From assembly GCA_030141605.1 (NCBI GenBank), contig JAQGDQ010000018.1:714001-778000 (forward strand): DNA of 64,000 nucleotides, read 5' to 3'. Numbering within the stretch: position 1 is the stretch's first letter; each line of letters begins with the position of its first letter. Shown here in pieces: positions 36,001 through 46,703 of the stretch. Below the pieces are notes generated by a model, which saw nothing but the letters and a program-made list of their open reading frames with translations, had not been told where the DNA came from and did no database searches. The DNA comes from Tubiluchus corallicola (taxonomy: Eukaryota; Priapulida; Priapulimorpha; Priapulimorphida; Tubiluchidae). The translations under genes were made by a program, and so were the position numbers.

Positions 36001-38496
36001 CTTTTTGTTAATACTATATAGGGCCATTTTCAAGGGCTAATACGGTTTTGAGGGACTACAAATTGATTGAAAATGTAGGCAGTTGTTGTTGCTGTACTAG
36101 CCTTTATTAGCAATCATGAATCTTCTCAGTTTTTGGCATTCTCGAATTGTGTTGGATTCAAGTAAAACTGTGTTTTTCTTTCTGGGATATCAATTAGTGG
36201 TCAATTTGGTATTTATTACTTCAGGGTAAAAGTGCTGGAATGATACTTTATTTCTGGTGGTGGCCCTGTAAAACCGTGTTACTTTTATGGAAATTTGAGG
36301 TGTGTTTATTTAATGCCAATGAATATCTTTCTGTAATATCGTTGCTCAATGTGTCTGAAAGTGAGGTAATAAATTTAGAAACAAACTGAACCAAGGTCGA
36401 GCAAATTATTTACTTGACTTTTGCATAACATCTTTTAGGAACAGGCAGCTCATCATAAACTTTCGAATCTCTGCAATATTTCAGAAAAAAGTAAGTACCT
36501 AAACTTCTTGAATTCAGCGTTTGTCTTAGTCACCGCTGGTTATTTTGTACATTAATTGCTGTCTTATTTGTTAGTTAATGACAATTGTTTTTTGTGATAG
36601 AATTGTCTGTAATAATGCCGTGTGTTAGATAATTTATGTAAGAATGTTACATGTAATGTTGTAATGTTGAAACACTATTCAATTTATTTATTTAATACAA
36701 TTTTTTCCAGGAATACTGAATGATTTTTTTGGTCCAGAAAAATGTGCCACGTGTTTAGTAGCTGAAACATTTGAGAAAGGTAGGCAGTTTGAAATCAATT
36801 GTTTGCACTTTTAGATGGCTGTAATGTTGTAGACTCAGATGGAAAGCTTTTACAAATATCCCAATGATTAAAAATTGGCATCCCAGGGATATAGCTCAGA
36901 GGCAATTATGAGAAATGAGGGGAAGTAGTTCCATGGGGGTGGAGTGGGTAAGGTACTGTTGTGAAGGGCCTAAAGTTTGATAGGAAAATTTCTCAAAAAT
37001 TCGAAATGGTGGACCTAAAATTGCATTTTTATTAACATTTTCCTTCGCAATGCAGCTATTGATATGCTTAACATGATAAAACTTCGTTACCTACTGTTTT
37101 TTAAATACAATGTGTCTACATAATACTCCGTCCATCACATGCCTGGGAAAACATTCTACAACTGCCAAGTTGTTTTACTGACAGTAACTCTTATGATTTT
37201 TTTTATTAGAATGCAGAACAGTTTTGTAATCTTTGCTAATGAAGAGAGGGAAACAGCTAAGCTTTTTCTCATTAAAATTTTGAGAAAAAAGTGTTTCATG
37301 TAAAAATATATGCCTTCTGTGAGAAGAAGTGTCTGCAGACTAAGTCTGTCAGTCTGTAAAGATTTTCCGATGTGGTTGTAGACTGCATTTTTTCATCAAA
37401 TCTCCAGAAATCATGAGATTAAAAAAAGCAATGCTAAAAATAAAATGCCCTAGCATGTCAAACTGGGAAAAACTAATTTATTACATAAGCTTCGTTCTTT
37501 ATTACATAAACTTCGGGAGTACAAAGTTACAATTTGGGTATTTCACTTTTGTGCTAAGCTGAGAAGATCTGTGATAAACTGTTAGGTGACAACAAGCCTA
37601 ACAGTCTCTGAAAAAGCAGTTTTTGACACCCAACACTTAACAAATATTTGTTTTTACAATATGCTTTAATAAGATAAAAACTTACAGTACAGTATTATCA
37701 CAATGTTGTAGCAAAGTATCTGCAAACATAATTCTTCACGAAATCAGAATGTACCAAATTGTTGCTTTAAACTCATTACAGATGGCAAATCAAAACTAGT
37801 TGGTCACTGCATTTATCTTTACGCCTATTCGACATGGGAAGGCCGTTTTATATATGTCGAGGATATTTTCGTGAGGCCTGATCACAGGCTGCTTGGCATT
37901 GGAAGAGCTTTTTTCTCCTATATGGCAAAGGTATTGTATTTAATGTGCAGTGCACGTATTTTCATGTAGTGCTGCTTTATATGCTGATTCAACTTTTAAG
38001 GATGTGATAGTTGGGTTAAACATAAATAATCTTGATTACAATCGAAGGCATGAAGTAGTTTCTTTCCTAATGCAAAATATTTTTTATTTCGCGTTTTAAG
38101 ATTAGATTTTTAATTTAGTTTTCGTGTGCTTACCCTGCACTGTCATTTTCACAGAATAAACATAAATAGATCATTGCAACGAATTGTTGTTCAGGAAGAA
38201 GTTTTTGTACCAAGTTTCTAAATTTGTTGTTGTTTACTTAAGTTTGTTAGATAGCAGTTTTTCATCTTTCATCTTTATTTTCTTACTAATTTCTTGCATT
38301 GTTTTAGGTGGCAGTAGACAACCAATGCTGCAGAATGCATTTTATCGCCTTAAAATGGAACAAACTGGCTGCAGAGTTTTATAACAAAGTAGGTGCTTAC
38401 AGTTTAACAGAAAGCAAAGGGTGGCATGTGTGGAACATTGATGCAAGTAATATGGAATGCTTAGCAAATACCTGTAGTTTGGATTTAACTGTATAA
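30092..38496 (+). CDS. Fused tandem SSAT-like GNAT acetyltransferase (two domains)
   Basis: Member of the spermidine/spermine (or thialysine) N-acetyltransferase family, which moves acetyl from acetyl-CoA to an amine. Exons: 30092-30166, 30604-30655, 32984-33052, 33306-33454, 35087-35338, 36439-36490, 36711-36779, 37782-37930, 38308-38496; 351 aa against about 171 for one SSAT. Repeat 1 is about residues 1-169 and repeat 2 about 176-351. Both halves carry the substrate-binding YVED(V/I)FV, an acetyl-CoA P-loop (RRQGIA in half 1, RLLGIG in half 2), a tryptophan-asparagine pair and the FY expected at the catalytic tyrosine. Exon 5 encodes the end of half 1 and the start of half 2, so this is one gene. 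Intron phases 0-1-1-0 occur at matching places in both halves. The ATG follows a possible acceptor (GTTTACAG), so a 5'UTR intron is likely. Whether the substrate is spermidine, thialysine or another amine cannot be told. Confidence 0.9.
33956..34839. mobile_element. hAT-like non-autonomous element in SSAT-like intron 4
   Basis: The ends are CAGGGCCGG (33956) and CCGGCCCTG (34831-34839). They are flanked by an 8 bp near-duplication CTTAAGAG (33948-33955) / GTTAAGAG (34840-34847), the hAT hallmark. The interior has no transposase that I recognise. Inside it, CTAGCAAGTGTC(G/T)TCCAGCAG occurs twice about 53 bp apart (near 34147 and 34200). The element is 884 bp long. Confidence 0.75.
35445..35650 (+). 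repeat. Interspersed repeat family C, copy 2
   Basis: This is the inverted copy of 24630-24830, running from AAATTAGTGTGAGCCAGTAT through GCAAATGTAAAGCATTTTAT to GAAAAATCATTTGCAGAGTT. It passes into the CT-rich microsatellite at 35631-35690. It lies in the intron after SSAT-like exon 5. Confidence 0.6.
35631..35690 (+). repeat. CT-rich microsatellite
   Basis: An imperfect (CT)n tract with CCCCC interruptions follows directly on family C copy 2. It probably grew from the tail of that element. Confidence 0.8.
36893..36910 (+). repeat. tRNA D-arm-like fragment
   Basis: GGGATATAGCTCAGAGG resembles a tRNA 5' end with an A-box (TAGCTCAGAGG). No anticodon arm or B-box follows. It is likely a decayed SINE head inside the intron after exon 7. 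Confidence 0.3.
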
Positions 38497-38573
38497 AGTA
38501 ATGTGGCAAGGACTTAAAGGTTAACTAATCTTCATTTAATATACTTTATATCTCAACACGCATTATAATAACT

Positions 38574-38579
38574 AATAAA
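38574..38579 (+). terminator. Candidate polyadenylation signal, SSAT-like gene
   Basis: AATAAA lies 77 nt after the stop codon, at a normal distance for a short 3'UTR. No other canonical signal is nearer. Confidence 0.5.
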
Positions 38580-38879
38580 AGCCTTAAAGATATATTGTGA
38601 TCTAGTTTATAAGCTGAAATCTCAATGAGTGGATTTTGGTTTTGCAGAAGTCACATCTTCTCCTGCTACAAGTTAACGTTACTTTGTTGCTCAAATAATA
38701 CATTGGCATAGTTGAGTACAAAATGTGTGACTTTGGTAAAATTTAAATCAGTTTATTTTTAATAAATGTTTTCCTTATTAATATGCAAGTAATAGTAGGT
38801 ATTATAATTTAAACAGTTTGCCATCTGTGTGTTTTATTTTTGGAAAAGTTCTATTGTTTTAATTGTTTAATAATTAACG

Positions 38880-39138
38880 AGTAAACTCTCTTTTCATGGT
38901 ATTAGAGGATGCCTACAACTGGTTGGCTTCAAAGTTATTTATCTAATCATTTACACTCTGTTATTTGTAACAATGTTTTTTTTAATTCCCAAACAAATTA
39001 CTCATGGCGTTAAGGTTCAGTTCTCAGACCCCGTAATGTTTTGTTACATATCAATGACATTGTTATGTTCAAAACAATATGAATATTATTCAGTATACTG
39101 ATGATACAACTATATTCTAGGATGTTAATACATTTAAC
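38880..39138 (+). mobile_element. LINE reverse-transcriptase remnant, left part
   Basis: Broken frames read HGV, GSVLRPVMF, HINDIV and DDTTIF, the PQGS-vLgP, INDI and Y-DD boxes of a non-LTR reverse transcriptase in correct order. Stops and shifts show it is dead. This is a different LINE from the 26-30 kb cluster. Confidence 0.6.
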
Positions 39139-39555
39139 ATATATATATATATATAAAACTGAGGAGGCCACAGCTCCGTCGACGGCACCATTCTCGACGA
39201 TCCATACGTCAAACAAAAGGTCTCCACCCAAAGGTTTGCACCTGGGTTTTTTTTTCGAATCGGGTCTACAGGGAGGAAGGGGGGGTGAAAAACCTTCAAA
39301 AACTGCCCTTTTTGACCGTTTTTTGCAAAACTTATACCTCTTGTTTCTAGAGAATGGGAACGTGTCGGGGGCGGGTGTGGTTTAATGTAGTCTGGTAGGG
39401 TTTGCTTTGATAATGTGGTGGGCTGGTAGGGTGTGGGTGGTGTCCTATGGTGTGAGTGTTGTTGTGTTGTGGTACGATGTGGTGTGGGTGGTATATTTTG
39501 AGTGACATGGTGGGCGGTTGTGTGGTGTGGTGTGGGTTGTTGTGAGTTTATGCGC
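39139..39555. repeat. G/T-rich block with (AT)n inside the LINE remnant
   Basis: An (AT)8 tract (39139-39155) is followed by about 200 bp of GC-rich unique sequence, then about 190 bp (39360-39550) of irregular GGTGTGGTGTGGG-type repeats. The composition differs sharply from the surroundings and it interrupts the RT frame. It may be an insertion plus minisatellite growth. Confidence 0.55.
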
Positions 39556-40240
39556 AAAATTCTTGTGTGGAGTTTTGCTAGTAAGCTATTACTTAACCCC
39601 AACAAAATCAAGTGTATCTGATTTCGATTTAGAAATAAACCTCTTCCAACAAATTTGCAATTTATAATCGATGATACTTACACTGAACATATTTTCCAAA
39701 TAAAGTTTCTTGGGGTGATAATTAATGAAAGTCTGAGCTGGAATATTCACAATAAAATGATTAGCAAAAAATTGCAAAAAAAACATTGGAATAATTTCCC
39801 ATATTTTACCAAATCTTTCTGCTACCTTGTTAGTTACACTATATAACAAACTAATACTTCTTTATTTGTTACCTTTTCGGTTTACCTTACCTCAATAGCA
39901 TAATGAATCTTAAAAGACTGCAAAGAAAATTCATCCGAATTGTATATAACCTTCCTAGGCATGCAGAAGTTATTAACTCCGAGTTTCTTAACTGTAAAAT
40001 TTTAAAATTCGATTTTATAATTTAGCGTATAGTAAGGTTTCAATTTTTATGTCTGAACTCGTTTCCAACTTCTTCCCACTTTTTAATAACCCTGTAAAAA
40101 TAAACAATAAAGTATACTAAATTTTTAATCATTATACATAAAGCAATCGATTTCTAATGCTGGACGTAGAACATAGAATTTAATATCCAACAGCCTAAAA
40201 TATACTAATTCGATGTAGGGCTTTCAAGAAAATTGAAGAA
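39556..40240 (+). mobile_element. LINE reverse-transcriptase remnant, right part
   Basis: It continues the RT: SFASKLLLNPNKIKC, then FLGVIINESLSWNIHNKMIS, then LKRLQRKFIRIVYNLPRHAE and KILKFD. These are the thumb and C-terminal motifs of a LINE polyprotein. Several stops and frameshifts are present. Confidence 0.65.
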
Positions 40241-41633
40241 ATATATTTTTAGTGAATACTCACATTTCGACAATGTGTGCATGATAAAATGACTGGTTAC
40301 ATTCCATGTGAGTGCACGAGTAAATGTTTGTGTATGAGGTTTTGCATGTGTTATTTGTGTGCACATGTATATAGACAGTGTGTACATTAGAGAATTGACT
40401 ACATTGTAAGTGATCGCATGAACAAGTATATGTCTATGCAAACAGTATGTACAGTGTAATATAACATAATAAATAACATAAATTTTTTTTCTTTTTCTTT
40501 ATAAATCATCCCTAACTCTTGAATTTGATTATAGTGTTATAACAAGTTTTGTTTCTTCTAAAAGGTAATAAAAGGTTTATTTACTTCACTTTCTTCATTG
40601 AGAAAAATAACATTCAGTCACTTACTTTTTACAATTCAAACTTCGAACATACTGAATGCAATTCGTATGCACACGATTTTATTATGGATAATTACATTAA
40701 CTGACTTGAGAAGTACAATGCATTACTGTATCATTAAAATACTACAGAGTTACACAAAATATTAAAGAAAAGTAACAACTCAATATTATATTGCGAAAGT
40801 AAACTTGGTTTCTGTCAAAATTATGTAAATTAAAGGTGAAATTTTGCCTTAGACTATTATTTTACTGTAAACATGATTACATGAAATCAGAATGGCTTTC
40901 CACTAAGCAATTCATTTTTTCAACAATGGCAAACTTACTACTCTTCACTCAACAGCAAATGTTTTATTTTAAAATTTTGTATTCACCTGCTTGTTTTGAT
41001 GCTGTTGAATGAATGTTGCTTATATAAATGTATCCCAGTGAGGACATGTAGACAGTGTAAAAGATAGAATATCTTAAAATAAATTAAGATTTAAGATTAT
41101 CTTAGTGTTGGAGAAACAGCATTAGACATCACCTCATTACTCCTAGTTCATTTCAGTCGGTAGTAAAAACAATTCACGAAGTGCATAAAAATTAAAGCAA
41201 GCACAAATAATCATAGAAAGATTTCTAGTAAAATGAAAAGTAGAGAACTACTCACAATGGATAACCATTACTTAAAATCACGGCACTCAACTTGCATGTT
41301 CTTCAAACTAAAAGCTTGAATATCGACGCACAAAATTTAAAACAAAGAACGTGGTCAGGAAGAAACGGAAATCTTGTGTTTCCCTTCAAACAATATTACT
41401 AACGATTTTTACATCCAAAACACATTTCCTGTGGAAGACATAGCTTCACCACAAGATAATGTGCTTAATTTTGCTGGAATGTATTAATGTAGTAAAGCAA
41501 AACATTGCTTGCTGTAATCAAAGTAAATTTTTACAGTGGGTAAAATATGTCACGGAACCATTAACAGTCTGTCCCCAACTAGGCGGCAATATGTAAACAA
41601 TTTAGAATAAATTAATGACATTTAAAATTTGTG

Positions 41634-44600
41634 TCAACTATGTGCAAGGAACTTGCGCTTTTTCCCTGTATTCATGTATGGCTTGAGTTTCCATTCTAAA
41701 TCTGCAGCATCACCCTGCTCTATTGTGCCAAGCTTGATCTCATACACTGCAATGCAATAAAAATGTTAAATGATACATGTTCTTAACAATTTTTATTTTC
41801 CGTAAGCTTAAAACATTGTTTCCATGGCTATACGCTAATTATGCATGAATCCATTTAAAGGAAATTTATACTCACATTTCATTTCAAATCTTGGCCCTAC
41901 TTCTGTTAATTCAATGTTCACATGGTCAGCCTTCTTATATATGTGATGCCTAAAAAGCAAACGCACATTTCTCAGTTTATTAAATTGAACACACGCTGTG
42001 CTTGCCCAACAAGATTACAAATTGTATAATAGCTGTTGCATATTTGTAAAATTCAAAATTTAGCTCATTTCCTGCAGACTTGCCACGCAAGCATAGATTA
42101 TTATTTGGTTCACTTCTGTATCACTGCAGATGTGTGTAAGCAAATGCAAAAAAATTTAACCACATGCAAAATTTATAAATATAGCAATGACGGATCAGTG
42201 TAGTACTAGTAAGTCAATGCTCTTGCAAATTGTCATGAAATTGCCAAGAAATAACTATGAGTGTACAAATGACAACGACTGTAATGGAACTTTGGCATTG
42301 TCAGACTGCAAAAGTGTTTATTATAACATTTAAAAATGCTGTTTCAAATTAACACTTGCATCTAAAAATTTTGACATTAGTAATGACATAAAGTCATACA
42401 GGTCATACTTTGCTTCAAAGAGGCATTATTTTCATAACATTGTGGATTACCAAAAAACGTCCCCTAACAGGCAAAATAACTATCGGCAAAATTCCAAATT
42501 CTACTTCAAGAACTTAACTAGAAAACTATAGAGCTGATTAAGCTTTTCTACGTGCTTTTGCTTGAATAATAGTCTCGTACTGTTCAGCTTACAGGTAAAG
42601 TATAGCATAAGTACGTGCATACGTAAAATAAGTGTGTATTGATTTTGATTATAACACCTACAATTTAATTTTGATTTAAGCGTTTTTGTGTGTTTTTCCT
42701 TATAATAAGTTAATGCTTTACTTAAAAAATTATTGAAAAAAATTGATTTTACCGAAATGAGATATAATCATCTTGATTTGCAAAAGTCATTACTCTCCTA
42801 CTGTCATCCTTAGGAACAGGAAATAGATACTTCAATATGTTACACACCTGTAACAAAAAATTAATTACATTAATAAAACTGTAAAAGTATAAAAGTACAT
42901 ACAATAAGTTTTACCCCGCTAATGCTGTAGTACTGCTCATAGGTTACAACAATACATAGGTAACATACGTAACTACAATGTTATATAACAAGAAAAAAGA
43001 AGACAAAACACATATAGACAAGCAAGGAAAAGGTTTGCTATATTGAGACATAAGTAACAAATTATCAAGACCTGAGGCACATGCTAAAACAGAGTTACCA
43101 ATAACTATAAGCAAAGCAAGATGTTAAAATTCTTACTCTTCGTCCCAGTCTAGTGGTAAACTTGTCAAAAATCAAATGAGGATAAGCTTCTGACATTGTA
43201 CCTGCTTCAGGTATGTCATGCCTCATAACAACATTAGACAGAGTGAAGGTGGCTGTTGGACCATATGGCAAATGAGAGATCTGAATAGCATCTGAAAAAA
43301 GCATGTATATGTACTACATCCAATGTGAAAGTTGTGGGTTTGGCTTCGAATATTTCAAATAAGGAACAAAATAAAAGTAAAGCCATGTTTAATTCACAAC
43401 ATTCTAAGAAGACAGACAAAATGTTTAGACAGTATAACTTCGAGCATGTCTACAACAAGGTTCCGGGCAAATTAAAACGAATATGCACACACTCATACAT
43501 ATAGAATAAGTACTGACACTGGAAAAAAATCAAAAAATAAAATAAAGAAAATTAAAATTAGAGGTAAACGAAAATTTGGCAAAAAAGAGACATAATCTGA
43601 AGCTAGATACATTTAAGTAGTAACTGCACATTAGAACAACAATTGCAAAAAATAAATAAAAGTGCAGCAAAACATTAGGTTCTAAGGTCTATTGTTCTTG
43701 AAGTTATCAATATTCAACATACAGAAATCAGCAACTCAGTTCTATTGCCAACAAGATGAAATCTCATATCTCACAACGATGCTTTGAATGAAAACAGCTG
43801 TATAAAAATTCTGTGACAAAAATATTTATTATTTACCTGGTTCTCCTCGATGTTCATGTAACAGAATTAAATCTGTTACTCCATTTGCTCTGCAAGCATC
43901 GACAAGTGCTTTTATGTCATGGTGACCTCGATTTAATCGCTGAGAATTTGGAAATAATAACTTCACTTCCTGGAAAGCAAGACTGGCAGGCAGTGAATAC
44001 AGATACGAATGCTTAGTCAAACCATTCTCAAAATCTGTTTCACAGAGTTTTTTATGCAGATATTAGTGGTAGGCAATAACAAATTGGAGTAACTGTTGGG
44101 CAAAAGTTATAAAAGTTCATCAAGTGTATTTAGTGTAGCAAAAAGTCTGCAAAAGAAAATTTAGCAAAGCACGGAAAAAGTAAATGTTTTGTTCAAAGTT
44201 CAGAAAATACATTGGTTTTAGTGATGCAGACAAAGCCAAATACCTAGTCCAACAAAAAATACAAACTTTGCAGGAACAGGACTCAAAATCAAAACTGAAT
44301 GAATTAAGAAAGCTTAGAAACTACCGTATTTTCCCGTGTATAAGAGACCCTTGTGTATAAGAGACCCCTTCAATTTTTAGGCAAAAATTCTGGAAAAAAG
44401 TTTTTTCAGACGGACATTTCTAGAGGGTAAAGTACAACTTTTTTCAACTCAGTGCGGTACTGAAAACAAAATAAAACCAGTTAATGTGTTGTAGAAAAAG
44501 AGTACTGGTATATATTAAAGTGCGTACCTGCAAACCTGTAACAGGAAAAGAGAAAACGAGGAGATAATGCCTGTGTCACGATGCTTGTATTGCTTACAAC

Positions 44601-46703
44601 CGCTTCATAGTCGAACGCGACACGCAAAACAGTTGTAGAGCACTTATTTCTTTAAAATCATTTGTGTCACAATTTATGCATCTTATTGAAAAGACTTACT
44701 CCCATGTATAAGAGACCCCCTATTTTTAAAGTGAAAATTCTGAGCAAAAAAGGGTCTCTTATACACGGGAAAATACGGTATATCAAATCAATTTGATAAT
44801 TAAGGATCGACAATATAATTGATTTTTAATGTTATGAATAGATAGCAAATTATTTTCAATATTAACCAGTACTTATCACTAGTAGTACCCATAAGAAGAA
44901 TTTGCAAACTGCAAAATCATCAAAATCTACATGACACCGCTACCTTTGCAAACTGCTTAAGACGAGAACTGGGATCTCTGGATGTCGTAATTGTAATTTT
45001 TGGATCCTCCACTCCAGCCCACCTGTATTCGTCATCCATGTGAGTTGTAACACCTGGATTAAAAATTTCAAACTTAAACCAATGTTATAATATTTTTCAA
45101 ATTGTATGTTCAACTATTACTAATACTCTTTTTTGTAAAACTAAACTGTATGCAAATTCAGCACGATTTAAGCATGTTTCAAGAATTTGCAATACAAATC
45201 CGTACAAGTAAATGCAAGTGAAAGAAGTCTTTTATACCAAATTACAAAAACTTGGGGTTTAGATAGTTTATGGCAAAAGGCAGGCAAATGCCAAAACACT
45301 GAATGCAACATTCACTTCAAGTAAAGTGCATCAGCATTTCCCAAATAAAAAACTATTTTTTTATTTCACACACAATAAAAATTAGTTTTACTAAACCTAA
45401 TTTGTTTATGTATTACTAGTTTTTATCTGAGGCAAGCAATACAAAATTTTAAGGCAAGCTTTTCTCATCTTTTGTATGAAAAGAATAACTGGATATTATG
45501 CTAATTTTAAACCTTCAGAAGACATAATTATACAGTAAGGTGCACCAACCTTCTCCCCCTTCATCATCGAAGTCAAGATTTTTCTGTAAATCTAAAGCAT
45601 CCTTTCTAAGATCAGTTGAAATCATAGCATTTTCTGCAAAAAAATATTCACTTCTGTTACTGCCTCTGAAATAGATGGAAAATTGCTGAAAGTGGAACAT
45701 AAAAATGCACAGGCAAAGCCAATATTCCAATATTTGAAATATTAGTGCTACTTTAATAACAGTGCAAAATTAATTGCATTGAAAGCAAAAATAATAGTAC
45801 AATAGAGAAGACCATGATTGAAGTCTAGATTTTCAAAGAAAAATATTGTGTGGATACACGTGTCACAGAAAATAGAGTAAAGCTTAAACGTGATTCAGTT
45901 CAGCTTTGAACAGAATTTCTGATCTATCAATGATCATGCCTGATTGCCTGTGCTAAAGGATCACTAAACTATCAGATAAAATATTTCAAACTGGGGAAAA
46001 CTGTTCACAAGAGGATCTTTCCAACATTAGCATTTCTGCAAATTATAGCCATCTATAAAATCTATTATAAAGCAAATTAGAAAACCAAAAAGAATCTTCA
46101 AATTACAATAACTACCTTCAACAGCTCGCTTTAATCGTTGCTTCTTCTCAGCAATAGTTTTCTCTCTATCCTCAATTGATTTTCTATACAAGTACTCCCT
46201 ACGTATCCGTGCTTGACGGCGCAGCTGTAACAGGCACAAAAGTCCTGTTTTAAATTCCATTTTTCAAACTATATTCAAATCAGTTTTATAAATTTCATTC
46301 TATTCTTTACATTCAGAAAGATGTTGGAGCAGGTGAATGCATACAATAATTTTTTGGAAAATGTGCCTAATAACTGTTTTTCATTTTAAGATTTTAACCC
46401 TAAAATTTTGCCGCATTTTGCAGTAATAACAACATGTTGCTCTATATAGTTAGTGCAACAAGTGCCATTCACTATTTTGGATAACTTTAATGCACTATAA
46501 AAATCGTCTTCGCACAGGTCAACCGGTGAGAAAGAAATCTGCATAACGATATTTCGTTCAGGATGCATTAAATTTGAAAAGATTCGATTTGATTAAATTT
46601 GTACTTTTGTTGTCTAACTTCACAAAATAAAGGTAAGAAAAACTATAACACTGTATATCGTGATATCGAAAATTCTTTTCAAAGAATGCATTGCACTTAC
46701 CAT
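41634..46703 (-). CDS. IMP4: IMP4, U3 snoRNP protein (Brix domain), complete
   Basis: Component of the MPP10-IMP3-IMP4 module of the small-subunit processome, acting in the nucleolus in early 18S rRNA maturation. Exons on the minus strand: 46703-46701, 46224-46116, 45633-45550, 45053-44944, 43969-43837, 43291-43137, 42847-42753, 41949-41876, 41746-41634. They sum to 291 aa, the length of human IMP4. An N-terminal charged helix ([11 protein letters not shown]) is followed by FDDEGGEG and [13 protein letters not shown]. The Brix domain carries [41 protein letters not shown] and FVPVGPRFE-like segments (here [10 protein letters not shown]). It ends [10 protein letters not shown]. Exon 1 contributes only the ATG (ATG/GTAAGT). 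All junctions are GT-AG with consistent phase. The 3' neighbour SSAT-like gene is convergent and PAN2 lies upstream on the same strand, 3.8 kb away. Identification is very firm. Confidence 0.96.
44324..44778. mobile_element. MITE with perfect 27 bp terminal inverted repeats
   Basis: The left end CCGTATTTTCCCGTGTATAA (27 bp in all, to GAGACCC) is exactly the reverse complement of the right end at 44752-44778. TA flanks both sides (44322-44323 and 44779-44780), consistent with a Tc1/mariner-type target duplication. The block TGTATAAGAGACCC recurs next to the left TIR (about 44353) and again near 44705, so the subterminal region repeats the TIR core. No transposase is encoded. It is 455 bp long and sits in IMP4 intron 4. 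The perfect TIRs suggest recent movement. Confidence 0.85.

Larger units (their letters stand above)
38497..41633. other. Convergent intergenic region, SSAT-like and IMP4 3' ends
   Basis: The two genes converge here. The region holds the SSAT-like polyadenylation signal (38574), a LINE remnant (38880-40240) with a G/T-rich interruption, and about 1.4 kb of AT-rich DNA in which nothing further was recognised. An AATAAA on the minus strand at 40968-40963, about 670 nt past the IMP4 stop, could serve IMP4. Confidence 0.5.

Noticed and set aside
39117-39611. 164-codon minus-strand open frame rich in His, Pro and Thr
   Set aside because: It is the complement of the G/T-rich repeat block and bridges unrelated segments of a dead LINE; the low-complexity composition explains the openness.
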